A stretch of DNA of 64,000 nucleotides from an uncultured Lachnospiraceae bacterium (GTDB lineage Bacteria > Bacillota > Clostridia > Lachnospirales > Anaerotignaceae): positions 41,203 to 105,202 of the forward strand of contig CALWSU010000004.1 of assembly GCA_944384295.1 (NCBI GenBank). Reading direction: 5' to 3'. The notes beneath the pieces are model-generated. The model was not told the DNA's origin. It was given only the letters and a program-made list of their open reading frames with translations, and made no database searches. How positions within the stretch are numbered: position 1 is the stretch's first letter; every line of letters starts with the position of its first letter. Made by a program: the position numbers and the translations under genes. Below are positions 25,274 through 33,806 of this stretch, piece after piece.

Positions 25274-25783
25274 TTACTCCATGATTTCGGGCACGGTATC
25301 CGCATATAATACACTTTCGGCATCTAATCCATCTATCTCACAACGCAAAGAACAGGTACAGCCTTCCCCTGTGATATAAAATATATTCATACCTTTTTTG
25401 AGTTGTAATGTCAATTCGTTATCTACTTCTTGTGTAGTTTCTGCCATATCCAAGGGCACTGTCCAAGTTTGGTCATCTTTCGATGTATAGCACCCGATTT
25501 GTGCATTGCCTTCCGTTTTGGTAAAACAATAACGCAATGTCACTTCGGTATCTTCGGCTGCATCTATGTAAAAAAATGGTGTCTGTTCTGCATTTGGTGT
25601 TGCGGTAAAACGTACTGATAAAATTTCTCCCTCTACCTTACGCAAATCAGAAAAAACTTCCTGTTGTACCTGCTGTACTTCTGTATCCATTGGCAATGTC
25701 ACATCTGATTGCACCTGTGCCTGACAGCCGCTCAAACTCAAAAACAACACACCACAAAGCACTACTGTATGTAAAATTTTCAT
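25274..25783 (-). CDS. unrecognised small lipoprotein
   Basis: A 169-residue secreted lipoprotein: a short basic N-terminus, a hydrophobic core (ILHTVVLCGVLFLSLS) and lipobox LSGC, with the lipidated Cys near residue 20. The mature part is acidic, with alternating beta-like strands (EGEILSVRFTATPNAEQTPF, AEDTEVTLRYCF, MNIFYITGEGCTCSLRCEIDG) that suggest a small beta-sandwich, possibly ligand-binding. The ATG is chosen because GAGGTGA precedes it at 5 bases. It lies 172 bases beyond the end of the sigma-factor operon and after a terminator, so it appears to be independent. Confidence 0.8.
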   Translation of the reverse strand: MKILHTVVLCGVLFLSLSGCQAQVQSDVTLPMDTEVQQVQQEVFSDLRKVEGEILSVRFTATPNAEQTPFFYIDAAEDTEVTLRYCFTKTEGNAQIGCYTSKDDQTWTVPLDMAETTQEVDNELTLQLKKGMNIFYITGEGCTCSLRCEIDGLDAESVLYADTVPEIME

Positions 25784-25884
25784 ATCACTCACCTCTGATT
25801 CCCTATTTCCCTTTGTATCAGTATATGCTCTCTTTTTTACATAACGCGAAAAGAAACCTTACATTTTTATTAAGTTTCCTTACT

Positions 25885-25931
25885 AAAAAATACAAAATCC
25901 CCTCTGATGTCGAAAAGTTTCATCAAAGGGG
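25885..25931 (-). terminator. terminator of the ECF sigma operon
   Basis: On the minus strand stem CCCCTTTGATG / CATCAGAGGGG with a loop of 11 bases, followed by an A/T-rich tail ATTTTGTATTTTTT. Confidence 0.8.
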
Positions 25932-25955
25932 AAAAAGGGGATATATGATTATACT

Positions 25956-26267
25956 TTACCAATAGCCATGGAATTGCCCCCACACACTGCCTGCCTCCAG
26001 CATAAACTGCGCACACGCCATTGCCATAGCGAAGCAAGAAAGGAGAATCATCAAAAAAATCGCACCTTTATCATAAATCCAGTTTTTCTGGTCTTTATCA
26101 TGCAAACTCCAAAGCGTTTCCAAACCCAAACCAATCAATAACAACGGCCAGCAACGCAATATCACACCATAGGATATGCCTTGCCAAAAACTGCGAATCA
26201 AAAACAATATGCCAAATGCTACCAAACCTGCGCCCAATGTCATCGTACCGATTCTATGTGTACGCAT
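25956..26267 (-). CDS. small membrane protein, LiaI/LiaF-like transmembrane region
   Basis: A 103-residue protein with three hydrophobic segments: residues about 10-26 (LGAGLVAFGILFLIRSF), 32-49 (YGVILRCWPLLLIGLGLE) and 70-92 (IFLMILLSCFAMAMACAQFM). The WPLLLIGLGLE motif is typical of the toastrack/LiaI-LiaF-associated transmembrane module (DUF5668-like) seen in envelope-stress operons. It is the last gene of the sigma/anti-sigma operon, 38 bases after the preceding membrane gene. Confidence 0.75.
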   Translation of the reverse strand: MRTHRIGTMTLGAGLVAFGILFLIRSFWQGISYGVILRCWPLLLIGLGLETLWSLHDKDQKNWIYDKGAIFLMILLSCFAMAMACAQFMLEAGSVWGQFHGYW

Positions 26268-26305
26268 GTTTCATTCGCCTCCTTTATTTTCACACCTTTT
26301 GTCAT

Positions 26306-26824
26306 TTATTTTTTACTGCCACGTAACATATGGAAGCCCGCGTATAAAATCGTGGCTGCCACTACCAAGCGACCAATGATATTTTGCATCCACCATACCA
26401 TATGTTGGAATCCTTCCGGCAAAATCCAAGACAACCCATCCATGCACACATTCCATAACAATACAGCGCCTACCAAAAGCAAAACGATTGCCAAACGCTG
26501 ACGACGTACTGTGTTCCATCTTTCCTGAACTGCTGCATCATATCCGCCATTGAGCCAAGGGAAAAACAAAAATTTATCTTCGATTGCATAAAATTCATCG
26601 GGTGGCAGACTGCGTAAGTGATGCACATGGAAAAAGCTATAAAACCATATCAAGGGCAAGAATACCATCAATACCTCTAAATGCAGCCAAGATGCAACCA
26701 CTGACAGTAATGCACACAACCCCATCAAACTTAAACCCTGCTTAAAAAATCCCATATACATTTCTCCCGCTCCGGGAATAAAAGAAAATATAAATGTCCA
26801 AAAAGCACTTTTTTTATTTGCCAT
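26306..26824 (-). CDS. polytopic membrane protein of the sigma operon
   Basis: A 172-residue membrane protein with about five spans. The N-terminus KKSAFWTFIFSFIPGAGEMYMGFFKQGLSLM resembles TM2-type proteins (xxxFxFPGAGxxYxGxxxxG). A cytosolic or external loop DEFYAIEDKFLFFPW separates it from the C-terminal pair of spans. Its start overlaps the anti-sigma-like gene by 11 bases. Role unknown; the coupling implies part of an envelope-response unit. Confidence 0.75.
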   Translation of the reverse strand: MANKKSAFWTFIFSFIPGAGEMYMGFFKQGLSLMGLCALLSVVASWLHLEVLMVFLPLIWFYSFFHVHHLRSLPPDEFYAIEDKFLFFPWLNGGYDAAVQERWNTVRRQRLAIVLLLVGAVLLWNVCMDGLSWILPEGFQHMVWWMQNIIGRLVVAATILYAGFHMLRGSKK

Positions 26825-27188
26825 AATTGAATACCTCCATCATTTGTTGTACTGCAAAATTTGAAATTGTTTCCATTCCTTCTGTAAGTGCAGAAGCACC
26901 TTGCATCATATATCCCACAAAACTTTCGTTTGGATTTTTTTCTTGCATCATATTTTGTGGCATAGGCAAGAACAAGAGTACCAAAGATGCTGCCATTGCT
27001 GCACCAATTTTGAAGCGATACCATACAGCAGCATGTTTGCTTTCTTTCTCATACTGTGTGCGTCGGGATATTTTTTCCATCACGCCCGCTTCTAAAGAGG
27101 GCGGGGCTTGGAGCAATCCTTCTTGTTCCAATTGCTGTATCATCTTTTCTATCTTTTCTATTTCTTGTATGGATACTTGCTGTTTCAT
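26814..27188 (-). CDS. probable membrane-anchored anti-sigma factor
   Basis: A 124-residue protein with a charged N-terminal helical domain (residues 1-58, with KMIQQLEQEGLLQAPPSLEAGVMEKI) followed by one membrane span near 63-80 (FKIGAAMAASLVLLFLPMP) and a short external tail. There is no zinc-binding HxxxCxxC motif. Its ATG overlaps the sigma-factor stop codon by 4 bases (ATGA), and this position and topology are what suggest an anti-sigma role. The PPSLEAGVMEKI pattern before the span is common in such proteins. Inference from context more than from sequence. Confidence 0.65.
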   Translation of the reverse strand: MKQQVSIQEIEKIEKMIQQLEQEGLLQAPPSLEAGVMEKISRRTQYEKESKHAAVWYRFKIGAAMAASLVLLFLPMPQNMMQEKNPNESFVGYMMQGASALTEGMETISNFAVQQMMEVFNYGK

Positions 27189-27619
27189 TGTACACGCTCC
27201 TTTCCATAGATTTTCTGTAGTTTCGCTCTTGCACGATATACTTGCGTCTGTACGGTTTTGATATTTTTATTTTGTTCTTTCGCAATTTGCGCCATATCTT
27301 TTTCTTCGCAAAAATAGGCAACCGCTACCGCGTCATATGGCGGTTTCAGACGCATACAAGCTTTGCGCAATTCTTCAGCCACCTCTTGTGCCAATACGTG
27401 ATGTTCTACATCTTCAGAATCTGCTACTGTCAAGAATACCGTTTCGTCCTGCGGGATTGTGCGCCGCCGGTCTTTTTTGAGGAAATCCAGACATTTATTG
27501 ATTGCGATTTGGCAAAGCCACGCCTTTTCATGTTTTCCATCGAAGTCCGCTAAATGCTCATATGCAGATACGAAGGTTTCTTGTGCTAAATCTTCTGCTT
27601 CAAAATAATTGTTTGTCAT
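27185..27619 (-). CDS. ECF-type RNA polymerase sigma factor
   Basis: A sigma-70 family factor with region 2 (NYFEAEDLAQETFVSAYEHL ... FDGKHEKAWLCQIAINKCLDFLKKDRR) and region 4 (RLKPPYDAVAVAYFCEEKDMAQIAKEQNKNIKTVQTQVYRARAKLQKIYG). The ORF begins at an ATG inside region 2. The same frame stays open upstream for about 35 codons and encodes IAILLGDYQNLIFSICYK, which is clearly region 2.1, but no ATG, GTG or TTG occurs there. The true product is therefore probably about 20-30 residues longer at the N-terminus. It heads a four-gene operon with its anti-sigma-like partner and two membrane proteins, pointing to envelope-stress control. Confidence 0.88.
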   Translation of the reverse strand: MTNNYFEAEDLAQETFVSAYEHLADFDGKHEKAWLCQIAINKCLDFLKKDRRRTIPQDETVFLTVADSEDVEHHVLAQEVAEELRKACMRLKPPYDAVAVAYFCEEKDMAQIAKEQNKNIKTVQTQVYRARAKLQKIYGKERVQ

Positions 27620-27821
27620 TTTGTAGCAGATAGAAAAAATTAAATTTTGATAATCGCCCAGCAGTATGGCGATTTGTTTCGTCCGGTCGATACGCCCACC
27701 CCCTTTTTTGTTTCCTTCTGTTATCTATAACGAAGCAAATATGTATTTGTCTTCAAGTTTTTTCAGTCTTAAATAAATCTTAAAAAACAAAATTCAAGTA
27801 CATATTTTGTAAATCAGATAC

Positions 27822-27858
27822 AAAAAGCTCTCAATTCGGAAAACCCGATTTTGAGAGC
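27822..27858 (-). terminator. terminator after engB
   Basis: On the minus strand GCTCTCAA / TTGAGAGC with inner TCGGGTTTTCCGA pairing, followed by TTTTTG. Confidence 0.8.
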
Positions 27859-27882
27859 CTTTGCATTTTATTTTTTAATTTT

Positions 27883-28482
27883 TTATTTTGTTTCTTCTGT
27901 GTCTAAAAAACGTTCCATCTCTGCCCATAATTCGGCAACACCCGTCTTTTTCTCACCACTAAAGGGAATCAATACATCATCTGTACTTAGTCCCAATGTT
28001 TTGCGAATCACAGAAAGATGTTTTGGTATCTGGCTGCGGTTGAGTTTATCAGACTTTGTTGCCGCGATAATGATTTGATACCCATAATGTTTGAGCCATT
28101 CATACATCATAATATCATTTTTTCCAGGCTCATGCCGAATATCTATCAACAATATGATGGCGCGTAATTCTTCTCTGTGCTGCAAATAATCTTCAATCAT
28201 TGCACCCCATTTTGCGATTTCTGTTTTGGGTGCTTTGGCATAGCCATACCCCGGCAAGTCTACCACATACATGCAATCATTGACACTATAAAAATTGATG
28301 GTTCTGGTTTTTCCAGGCTGTGAACTAGTACGCGCGAGTGCTTTTCTGCCCAAAATGGCATTGATGAGTGTTGATTTTCCGACATTGGATTTCCCAGCGA
28401 ACGCAATTTCCACTTTACCATCTGTGGGATATTGTGAAAACTTTGTACCGACTGCCGCCAAAGACGCTTGTTTTACCTCCAT
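27883..28482 (-). CDS. engB: ribosome biogenesis GTPase EngB (YihA/YsxC)
   Basis: A 199-residue GTPase needed for late assembly of the 50S subunit. G1 is GKSNVGKSTLIN near 33-44, G2 lies in SSQPGKTRTINFY, G3 is DLPGYGYAKAP and G4 TKSDK, with the closing S-GEKKTGV as G5 region. Its start overlaps the end of lon by 10 bases, and lon-engB is a conserved Firmicute gene pair. A terminator follows. Confidence 0.95.
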   Translation of the reverse strand: MEVKQASLAAVGTKFSQYPTDGKVEIAFAGKSNVGKSTLINAILGRKALARTSSQPGKTRTINFYSVNDCMYVVDLPGYGYAKAPKTEIAKWGAMIEDYLQHREELRAIILLIDIRHEPGKNDIMMYEWLKHYGYQIIIAATKSDKLNRSQIPKHLSVIRKTLGLSTDDVLIPFSGEKKTGVAELWAEMERFLDTEETK

Positions 28483-30818
28483 ACACTTTCCCCCTCTGCC
28501 AATGCGTGATGCAGTACATCATTCATATCTTTTGCTGCCACAAACTCCAAACCTTCTTTGATTTCATCTGAAATTTCCCATAAATCTTTTGTATTTTGCT
28601 CTGGATAAATCACTGTTTTGACACCAGCTTTTTTGGCTGCAAGCACTTTTTCCTGCAAGCCGCCAATTGCCAGTACACGCCCACGTATGGTAATTTCGCC
28701 TGTCATCGCAACATCATTTCTGACTTTTGCTTGTGTCAAAGCAGAAAGCATGGCTGTTGTCATCGTCACACCAGCCGAAGGTCCATCTTTTGGTGTTGCG
28801 CCTTCTGGAATATGGATATGCAAATCTGTGGTTTTATAAAAATCTTTTTGCACAGAAAATACATCACTTTGGGAACGAATATAGCTAATCGCCGCTTCTG
28901 CGGATTCTTTCATGACTTTCCCCAGATTGCCCGTAACACGGAATTTCCCATCGCCCGGCATAGCATTGACTTCCACAGAAAGCGTTGTACCGCCAACCGC
29001 TGTCCAAGCCAGACCACGTACCACACCAATTTGTGGTTCGTCTGCAATATGTTCTGTTTGGTATTTGGGTTTTCCCAAAATATCTTCTATATTTCTTTCT
29101 GTCACAGTCAGGGATTTCCTTTCTTTACTTACAATCGCTTTGACTGTTTTACGGCACACCTCACCTATGGTGCGTTCTAATTGTCTCACACCTGCTTCAC
29201 GAGTATAGTTATCTATGATGATTTCTATGGCTTCTGGTTTGATTCTTAACTGATTTCCATTCAGACCATGACGACGCATTTGTTTTTTCAGCAAATGTTC
29301 AGATGCAATATGTGCTTTTTCGGTTGCGGTATAACTGCTCAGTTGTATGATTTCCATTCTATCACGCAATGGTCCGGGAATTGGGTCAATGCTGTTTGCG
29401 GTACACATAAACAACACTTTCGATAAATCATATGGCAATTCCACATAGTGGTCACGGAATGTAAAATTTTGTTCGCCGTCTAATACTTCCAACAATGCCG
29501 CCGCAGGGTCACCATTATAAGATACACCTAGTTTGTCCACTTCGTCCAGAAGCATCAAGGGATTGATGGTACCTACCTGTTTCATGGCATTGATGATACG
29601 TCCCGGCATCGCACCGATATATGTTTTGCGATGTCCGCGAATTTCTGCCTCATCTTTGATACCGCCTAAAGACATACGCACATATTTACGATTGAGCGCC
29701 TTTGCAATGGAACGTGCAATGGATGTTTTCCCAACCCCAGGCGGTCCTACCAGACAAAGTATAGTTGCCTTTGCTTCTGGTGCATTTTGGCGTACTGCCA
29801 AATATTCCAAAATACGTTCTTTGACTTTTTCCAATCCATAATGGTCTTCATCTAAAATTTTCTGTGCTTTCTTGAGGTCAAATCGCTCTTGTGTCATTTC
29901 ATTCCAAGGCAGGCTCAATATGGTATCAATATAACTGCGTGATACATTTGATTCAGGAGAAGTCACAGGAATTTTGAGCATACGATTGATTTCTTTTTCT
30001 ACCGCTTGTCGTACTTCTTCTGGAGGATTTTTTTCTTCTAATCTTTTGCGAAAAGCATCTGCGTCTGCGCCCACACCATCTTTATCGCCTAATTCCTCTT
30101 GAATCACTTTCAATTCTTCGCGCAAATAATATTCTTTTTGATTGCGTTCAATATTCGCTTTTGTTTTACCTTCGATTTCTTTTTTAATCAACAAAATTTG
30201 TTTTTCATACCGCATGACTTCCATCACATATTGCAAACGGTCATAGGGATTGAGCATTTCCAATATTTTCTGTTTACGGTCAAATGGAATTTCCAATCCA
30301 GAAGCGATGATATCCGCCATACGCCCTGGCTTTTTGGCTGCTTCTACACTGCTCATCAAGTCCACAGCCGCGGTATTGGGTACAAATTTGGTATACTCTA
30401 TATATAAATCCTGTGCAACACGCATTTGTGCCACAGTCTGCATGTCTGGCAATTCTTCAAAATCCTGTGCAATTGTCGTTACATTGGCATACTCACATTT
30501 ACGTGCATGTGTCACTGTTTCCAGACGTCCACGAACTACGCCATCTACAATGACATGTGTCAAATTGCCTGGCAATTTCAATATCTGTTTGATGACAGCA
30601 ATGGTACCAAATTCATAATATCCCGCTTGATCTGGGCTTGCATCTTCTGGGTCACGTTGTGCCACCAAAAAAACTCTTTTATCTGTTTCGTCTGCCACTT
30701 CTAACGCGTCTAATGACTTTTGTCTTCCTACAGGGAAACTCACTGCCATATTCGGAAAAACTGTCAAGCCTCGTAAGGCAATCATGGGCACACGAACTGT
30801 TTCTTTTTGTTCTATCAT
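28473..30818 (-). CDS. lon: ATP-dependent protease Lon
   Basis: A 781-residue cytosolic AAA+ serine protease that degrades misfolded and regulatory proteins. It has the N-terminal LON substrate-binding domain (from [20 protein letters not shown]), a coiled-coil region, the AAA+ module with Walker [10 protein letters not shown] and Walker [12 protein letters not shown], and the protease domain with catalytic Ser in [10 protein letters not shown] and a Lys some 40 residues later in the [18 protein letters not shown] region. The ATG is chosen because GAGGTGA lies 5 bases upstream; an in-frame extension of 14 codons covers that site. A strong promoter and a dyad precede the gene. Confidence 0.97.
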   Translation of the reverse strand: MIEQKETVRVPMIALRGLTVFPNMAVSFPVGRQKSLDALEVADETDKRVFLVAQRDPEDASPDQAGYYEFGTIAVIKQILKLPGNLTHVIVDGVVRGRLETVTHARKCEYANVTTIAQDFEELPDMQTVAQMRVAQDLYIEYTKFVPNTAAVDLMSSVEAAKKPGRMADIIASGLEIPFDRKQKILEMLNPYDRLQYVMEVMRYEKQILLIKKEIEGKTKANIERNQKEYYLREELKVIQEELGDKDGVGADADAFRKRLEEKNPPEEVRQAVEKEINRMLKIPVTSPESNVSRSYIDTILSLPWNEMTQERFDLKKAQKILDEDHYGLEKVKERILEYLAVRQNAPEAKATILCLVGPPGVGKTSIARSIAKALNRKYVRMSLGGIKDEAEIRGHRKTYIGAMPGRIINAMKQVGTINPLMLLDEVDKLGVSYNGDPAAALLEVLDGEQNFTFRDHYVELPYDLSKVLFMCTANSIDPIPGPLRDRMEIIQLSSYTATEKAHIASEHLLKKQMRRHGLNGNQLRIKPEAIEIIIDNYTREAGVRQLERTIGEVCRKTVKAIVSKERKSLTVTERNIEDILGKPKYQTEHIADEPQIGVVRGLAWTAVGGTTLSVEVNAMPGDGKFRVTGNLGKVMKESAEAAISYIRSQSDVFSVQKDFYKTTDLHIHIPEGATPKDGPSAGVTMTTAMLSALTQAKVRNDVAMTGEITIRGRVLAIGGLQEKVLAAKKAGVKTVIYPEQNTKDLWEISDEIKEGLEFVAAKDMNDVLHHALAEGESVWR

Positions 30819-30887
30819 TGGGTTCACCTCAATTTCATACCTTTGCCAAAGGAACGACAAAGGATTTTGTTTGCTATCTATATTTGA

Positions 30888-30908
30888 TATGGCGAAATAT
30901 CAGCCATA
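30888..30908. promoter_or_regulatory. inverted repeat in the lon leader
   Basis: TATGGC-N9-GCCATA, just downstream of the lon -10 box. The 9-base spacer recalls CIRCE, but the arms do not match CIRCE or the CtsR heptads. Possible operator for an unknown regulator. Confidence 0.4.
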
Positions 30909-30921
30909 CGTTCGCTATATT

Positions 30922-30950
30922 ATTATACAACAGGAAATCTGCATGGTCAA
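30922..30950 (-). promoter_or_regulatory. promoter for lon
   Basis: On the minus strand TTGACC and TATAAT with a 17-base spacer, about 100 bases upstream of the lon start. Confidence 0.75.
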
Positions 30951-30982
30951 TTCCCAGTAGAGTACTGGAATATATTCATAAA

Positions 30983-31019
30983 AAATAACCGCAGACAAAT
31001 AGACTGCTTTTGTCTGCGG
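30983..31019 (-). terminator. terminator after the zinc-ribbon gene
   Basis: On the minus strand CCGCAGACAAA / TTTGTCTGCGG, 9-base loop, then TTATTTTTT. Confidence 0.85.
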
Positions 31020-31042
31020 CAAATATGAATCCTGTAAATATT

Positions 31043-31612
31043 TTATGTTTCTGAAATTGTTGCTACTTCAAAATAATCCTGCCATGTACCTGAAATGTTT
31101 TCAAAAGAAATCGGCGAGCCATAATACTCATAAGTGGAATCATATGGATACCCATTATGATGATAGTAATAATAATAATAATCGTCATCATAATAATGGT
31201 CATACCATTCATTTTGCATTTCATACTGTATTTGGTCTATCCAACGCTCTCCATAGATTGCCAGGCTTATAAAAATTACAATTGCCAATAGGATACCCAA
31301 TACATACCATATAATCATATAAATCAATCCAGCACGTGCAAAGTTTCTTCGATTGGTATTCGCTTTTTTATCAAATGCCCAAATCAATAACATAATGATA
31401 TTGGCAATCGGAATCAGCATAATCAAAAATACAATCAGATAATCCTTTATAGAGAGCGGTTTGTCCACGTTCTCTGCATTATTATTTTGTGTTTCATATG
31501 CTGTTTGGTCTGTATTTTGTTCTGTTTTGTCTTCTAATGGCTGTCCACATTGGAAACAAAATTGATCGGTATCCTTTGCGGAATATCCACAATTTTTACA
31601 AATTTTTGCCAT
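31043..31612 (-). CDS. zinc-ribbon membrane protein
   Basis: A 189-residue protein. Residues 4-25 form a zinc ribbon (CKNCGYSAKDTDQFCFQCGQ, two CxxC knuckles). An acidic/Asn-rich linker follows, then membrane spans near 57-80 (YLIVFLIMLIPIANIIMLLIWAF) and 97-123 (LIYMIIWYVLGILLAIVIFISLAI). The tail is extraordinarily rich in Tyr, Asp and His (DHYYDDDYYYYYYHHNGYPY). Zinc-ribbon plus two-span proteins are common in Firmicutes and unassigned. The ATG chosen is the one after GGGGTG; an in-frame GTG lies four codons upstream. Monocistronic by its terminator and promoter context. Confidence 0.8.
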   Translation of the reverse strand: MAKICKNCGYSAKDTDQFCFQCGQPLEDKTEQNTDQTAYETQNNNAENVDKPLSIKDYLIVFLIMLIPIANIIMLLIWAFDKKANTNRRNFARAGLIYMIIWYVLGILLAIVIFISLAIYGERWIDQIQYEMQNEWYDHYYDDDYYYYYYHHNGYPYDSTYEYYGSPISFENISGTWQDYFEVATISET

Positions 31613-31753
31613 AAATTCACACACCCCTTTTCTGTTTCAATTTTTTTGATTTTTTACTTTTTATATTTTTGATATATGGTATTATATCATAGAATATCGA
31701 TAAAAAAAATTGTGTTTTATTTAAGATTTCTTTTATGTTGTTTTATGCTCCTT

Positions 31754-31770
31754 GTTTGCAAGATGCAAAC
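31754..31770. promoter_or_regulatory. palindrome upstream of bioY -35 box
   Basis: GTTTGCA-N3-TGCAAAC, perfect seven-base arms, directly abutting the TTGACA hexamer of the bioY promoter. A regulator binding here would affect bioY transcription. It does not look like the BirA operators I know. Confidence 0.55.
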
Positions 31771-31799
31771 TTGACAATTTTTATAAAAACAGCTATGCT
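31771..31799 (+). promoter_or_regulatory. promoter for bioY
   Basis: Perfect TTGACA, 17-base spacer and TATGCT, with the bioY ATG about 30 bases further on. Confidence 0.8.
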
Positions 31800-31831
31800 G
31801 ATACAAACCATTCATAAGGAGATGGAGCATT

Positions 31832-32362
31832 ATGACAAGCAAAAGCACAACGCTCATACATACTGCTTTGATGAGTGCTATGATTTGTATTTTTGCACCC
31901 ATCAGCATACCCATACCCATTTCGCCTGTTGCTTTGACATTAGGCACATTTGCTATGTATCTGACGGCATATGTATTGCCGCCCAAACAAGCATTATCTG
32001 CCATTGGCATTTATCTGCTTTTGGGTGCCATTGGGCTGCCTGTCTTTTCTGGATATTTGGGTGGGATTTCCCGTTTTGCCGCACCTGGAGGCGGCTATCT
32101 GGTTGGATTTTTACTGCTTACGACATTGAGCAGTGTTTGTATCCACCGCTTTCCCACAAAACCGTTGATACAGCTTTGTGGTATGTTTTTAGCCACTTTG
32201 ATGACATATTGTTTGGGTACAGCATGGATGGCATATCTGACACATACCTCTTTTTGGCAGTCTTTGCCAATGGGTGCATTGGTATTTCTGCCTTTAGATA
32301 TTATCAAAATGTTGATTGCCTGTTTTTTAGGCAATCGTTTGCGGCAATACTTGGCAAAATGA
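31832..32362 (+). CDS. bioY: biotin transporter BioY (ECF S component)
   Basis: A 176-residue membrane protein with six predicted helices. Family marks are PISPVALTLGTFAMYLTAYVL, IYLLLGAIGLPVFSGYLGG and FAAPGGGYLVGF, which form the biotin-binding pocket. It captures biotin and hands it to a shared ECF energising module (EcfA/A'/T), whose genes are not in this window. It is the only plus-strand gene between about 16 and 57 kb and has its own strong promoter, a palindrome before it and a terminator after it. Confidence 0.95.
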   Translation: MTSKSTTLIHTALMSAMICIFAPISIPIPISPVALTLGTFAMYLTAYVLPPKQALSAIGIYLLLGAIGLPVFSGYLGGISRFAAPGGGYLVGFLLLTTLSSVCIHRFPTKPLIQLCGMFLATLMTYCLGTAWMAYLTHTSFWQSLPMGALVFLPLDIIKMLIACFLGNRLRQYLAK

Positions 32363-32405
32363 GAAAAACGAGCATATCCACCAAAATTAGGATATGCTCG
32401 TTTGT
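32363..32405. terminator. bidirectional terminator between bioY and mgtE
   Basis: Perfect 12-bp stem ACGAGCATATCC / GGATATGCTCGT with A-rich and T-rich flanks, serving the convergent bioY and mgtE genes. Confidence 0.88.
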
Positions 32406-33757
32406 TATATCACCAGCCACATTGCCACATGGAAGAATATCAAAAGCGCGACTGCGTCTACCACCGTTGTAATCAAAGGTCCTGCCATAATAGCAGGGTC
32501 TAGCTTACACACTTTGGCAGCAATCGGCAAAACACAGCCAATGGCTTTTGCGACTACAACCACACAACCCATACTCACAGATACCGTCAAGTCTACCATA
32601 ATATCTGTAGATGGGCTAAATATAATCTGTTTGATAAAATTGATGGTAGCCAGCAAAACACCACAAATCAGTCCCACTTGTACTTCTTTTCCCATAACAT
32701 GAAAAATATCTCTGGGGCGTACTTCGTCCAATGCCATACCACGTACAATCATTGCAGAAGCCTGTGACCCTGCATTCCCACCTGTACCTGTCAATATCGG
32801 AATAAAAGTTGCCAATTGCACTACTTCATCTAAAATGGGTTGATACATGCCAATAATGGCACTGCTTAAGGTACCAGATACCATCAACACACAAAGCCAT
32901 ACAATCCTATTTTTTGCCAAACGGGAAACTGGTGTTTTTAAGTATTCTTCATCAGAAGGCAGCAATGCCGCCATTTTTTCCATATCTTCTGTGGTTTCTT
33001 CGTCGATAACGTCCACAATATCGTCTACTGTAATGATACCTACTAAACGTTCTATACCATCTACCACCGGCAAGGACATAAAACTATATTTGCGAAACAA
33101 TGCAGCAGCTTCTTCTTGGTCGTCCTGTGTAGTCACAAAAATGACATCTTCTTCCATCAATTCAGAAACTTTTGTTTCTTCCTCTGCCAACAGCAAGGTA
33201 CGTAATGGCACCACACCGACTAAGCGATTTTGTTCATCAATGACATAACAAGTATATATGGTTTCTTTGTCCAAACCAATCCGACGAATGATTTGCATGG
33301 CTCTGCCGGCTGTCATATTTTCATACAAATGCACAAACTCAACTGTCATCAGACTACCAGCAGAGTTTTCGGGATACCGTAAAAAACGATTGATTAAGGC
33401 TCTTGTTTCACGGTCTGTATTGCGCAGCACTTTTTCTACCAGTTCTGCCGGCGCCTCTTCCAAAAAGTCCACCGTATCATCTAAAAACAAATCATCTATA
33501 ATCTGGCGCACTTCTTGGTCTGTAATAAAATGGACGATATGTTCTTGTGTATCATTATCCAAATGTGAAAACGCTTCCGCCGCCATATCGCGAGATAATA
33601 AGCGGAACAAAAACAACTGCTTATCCGGCGCAAGTTCTTCTAAAAATTCCGCAACATCGGCTGGATTATCTTCATTGAGTTTTTCGCGCAAAGGCAAGTA
33701 TTGTCCTGCCTCCAACAACGCTTTCCATTCTTCTTGTGTTGTCTGATTCTGTTCCAT
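32405..33757 (-). CDS. mgtE: magnesium transporter MgtE, copy 2 of a tandem pair
   Basis: A 450-residue Mg2+ channel. The N-terminal superhelical domain (NPADVAEFLEELAPDKQLFLFRLL) and two CBS domains (residues about 130-250, with FVTTQDDQEEAAALFRKYSF and GIITVDDIVDVIDEETTEDM) close the pore at high Mg2+. The membrane part has five helices with TGTGGNAGSQASAMIVRG, the selectivity-filter region. The start is the ATG 6 bases after AGGAGGTGG. It follows its paralogue by 49 bases without a terminator, so both are on one transcript. The two copies are very similar across their whole length. Confidence 0.95.
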   Translation of the reverse strand: MEQNQTTQEEWKALLEAGQYLPLREKLNEDNPADVAEFLEELAPDKQLFLFRLLSRDMAAEAFSHLDNDTQEHIVHFITDQEVRQIIDDLFLDDTVDFLEEAPAELVEKVLRNTDRETRALINRFLRYPENSAGSLMTVEFVHLYENMTAGRAMQIIRRIGLDKETIYTCYVIDEQNRLVGVVPLRTLLLAEEETKVSELMEEDVIFVTTQDDQEEAAALFRKYSFMSLPVVDGIERLVGIITVDDIVDVIDEETTEDMEKMAALLPSDEEYLKTPVSRLAKNRIVWLCVLMVSGTLSSAIIGMYQPILDEVVQLATFIPILTGTGGNAGSQASAMIVRGMALDEVRPRDIFHVMGKEVQVGLICGVLLATINFIKQIIFSPSTDIMVDLTVSVSMGCVVVVAKAIGCVLPIAAKVCKLDPAIMAGPLITTVVDAVALLIFFHVAMWLVI

Positions 33758-33806
33758 TGCGCCACCTCCTACAAAATGATTATAAATCACTACAAATCAT
33801 CACAAA

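Noticed and set aside
28596..29180. Plus-strand ORF of 194 codons opposite lon
   Set aside because: Lies inside the lon protease domain, and the translation has no protein-like pattern.
30888..30950. CtsR or CIRCE heat-shock operator at lon
   Set aside because: Neither the CtsR heptad repeat nor the TTAGCACTC/GAGTGCTAA arms are present; only an unrelated dyad is seen.
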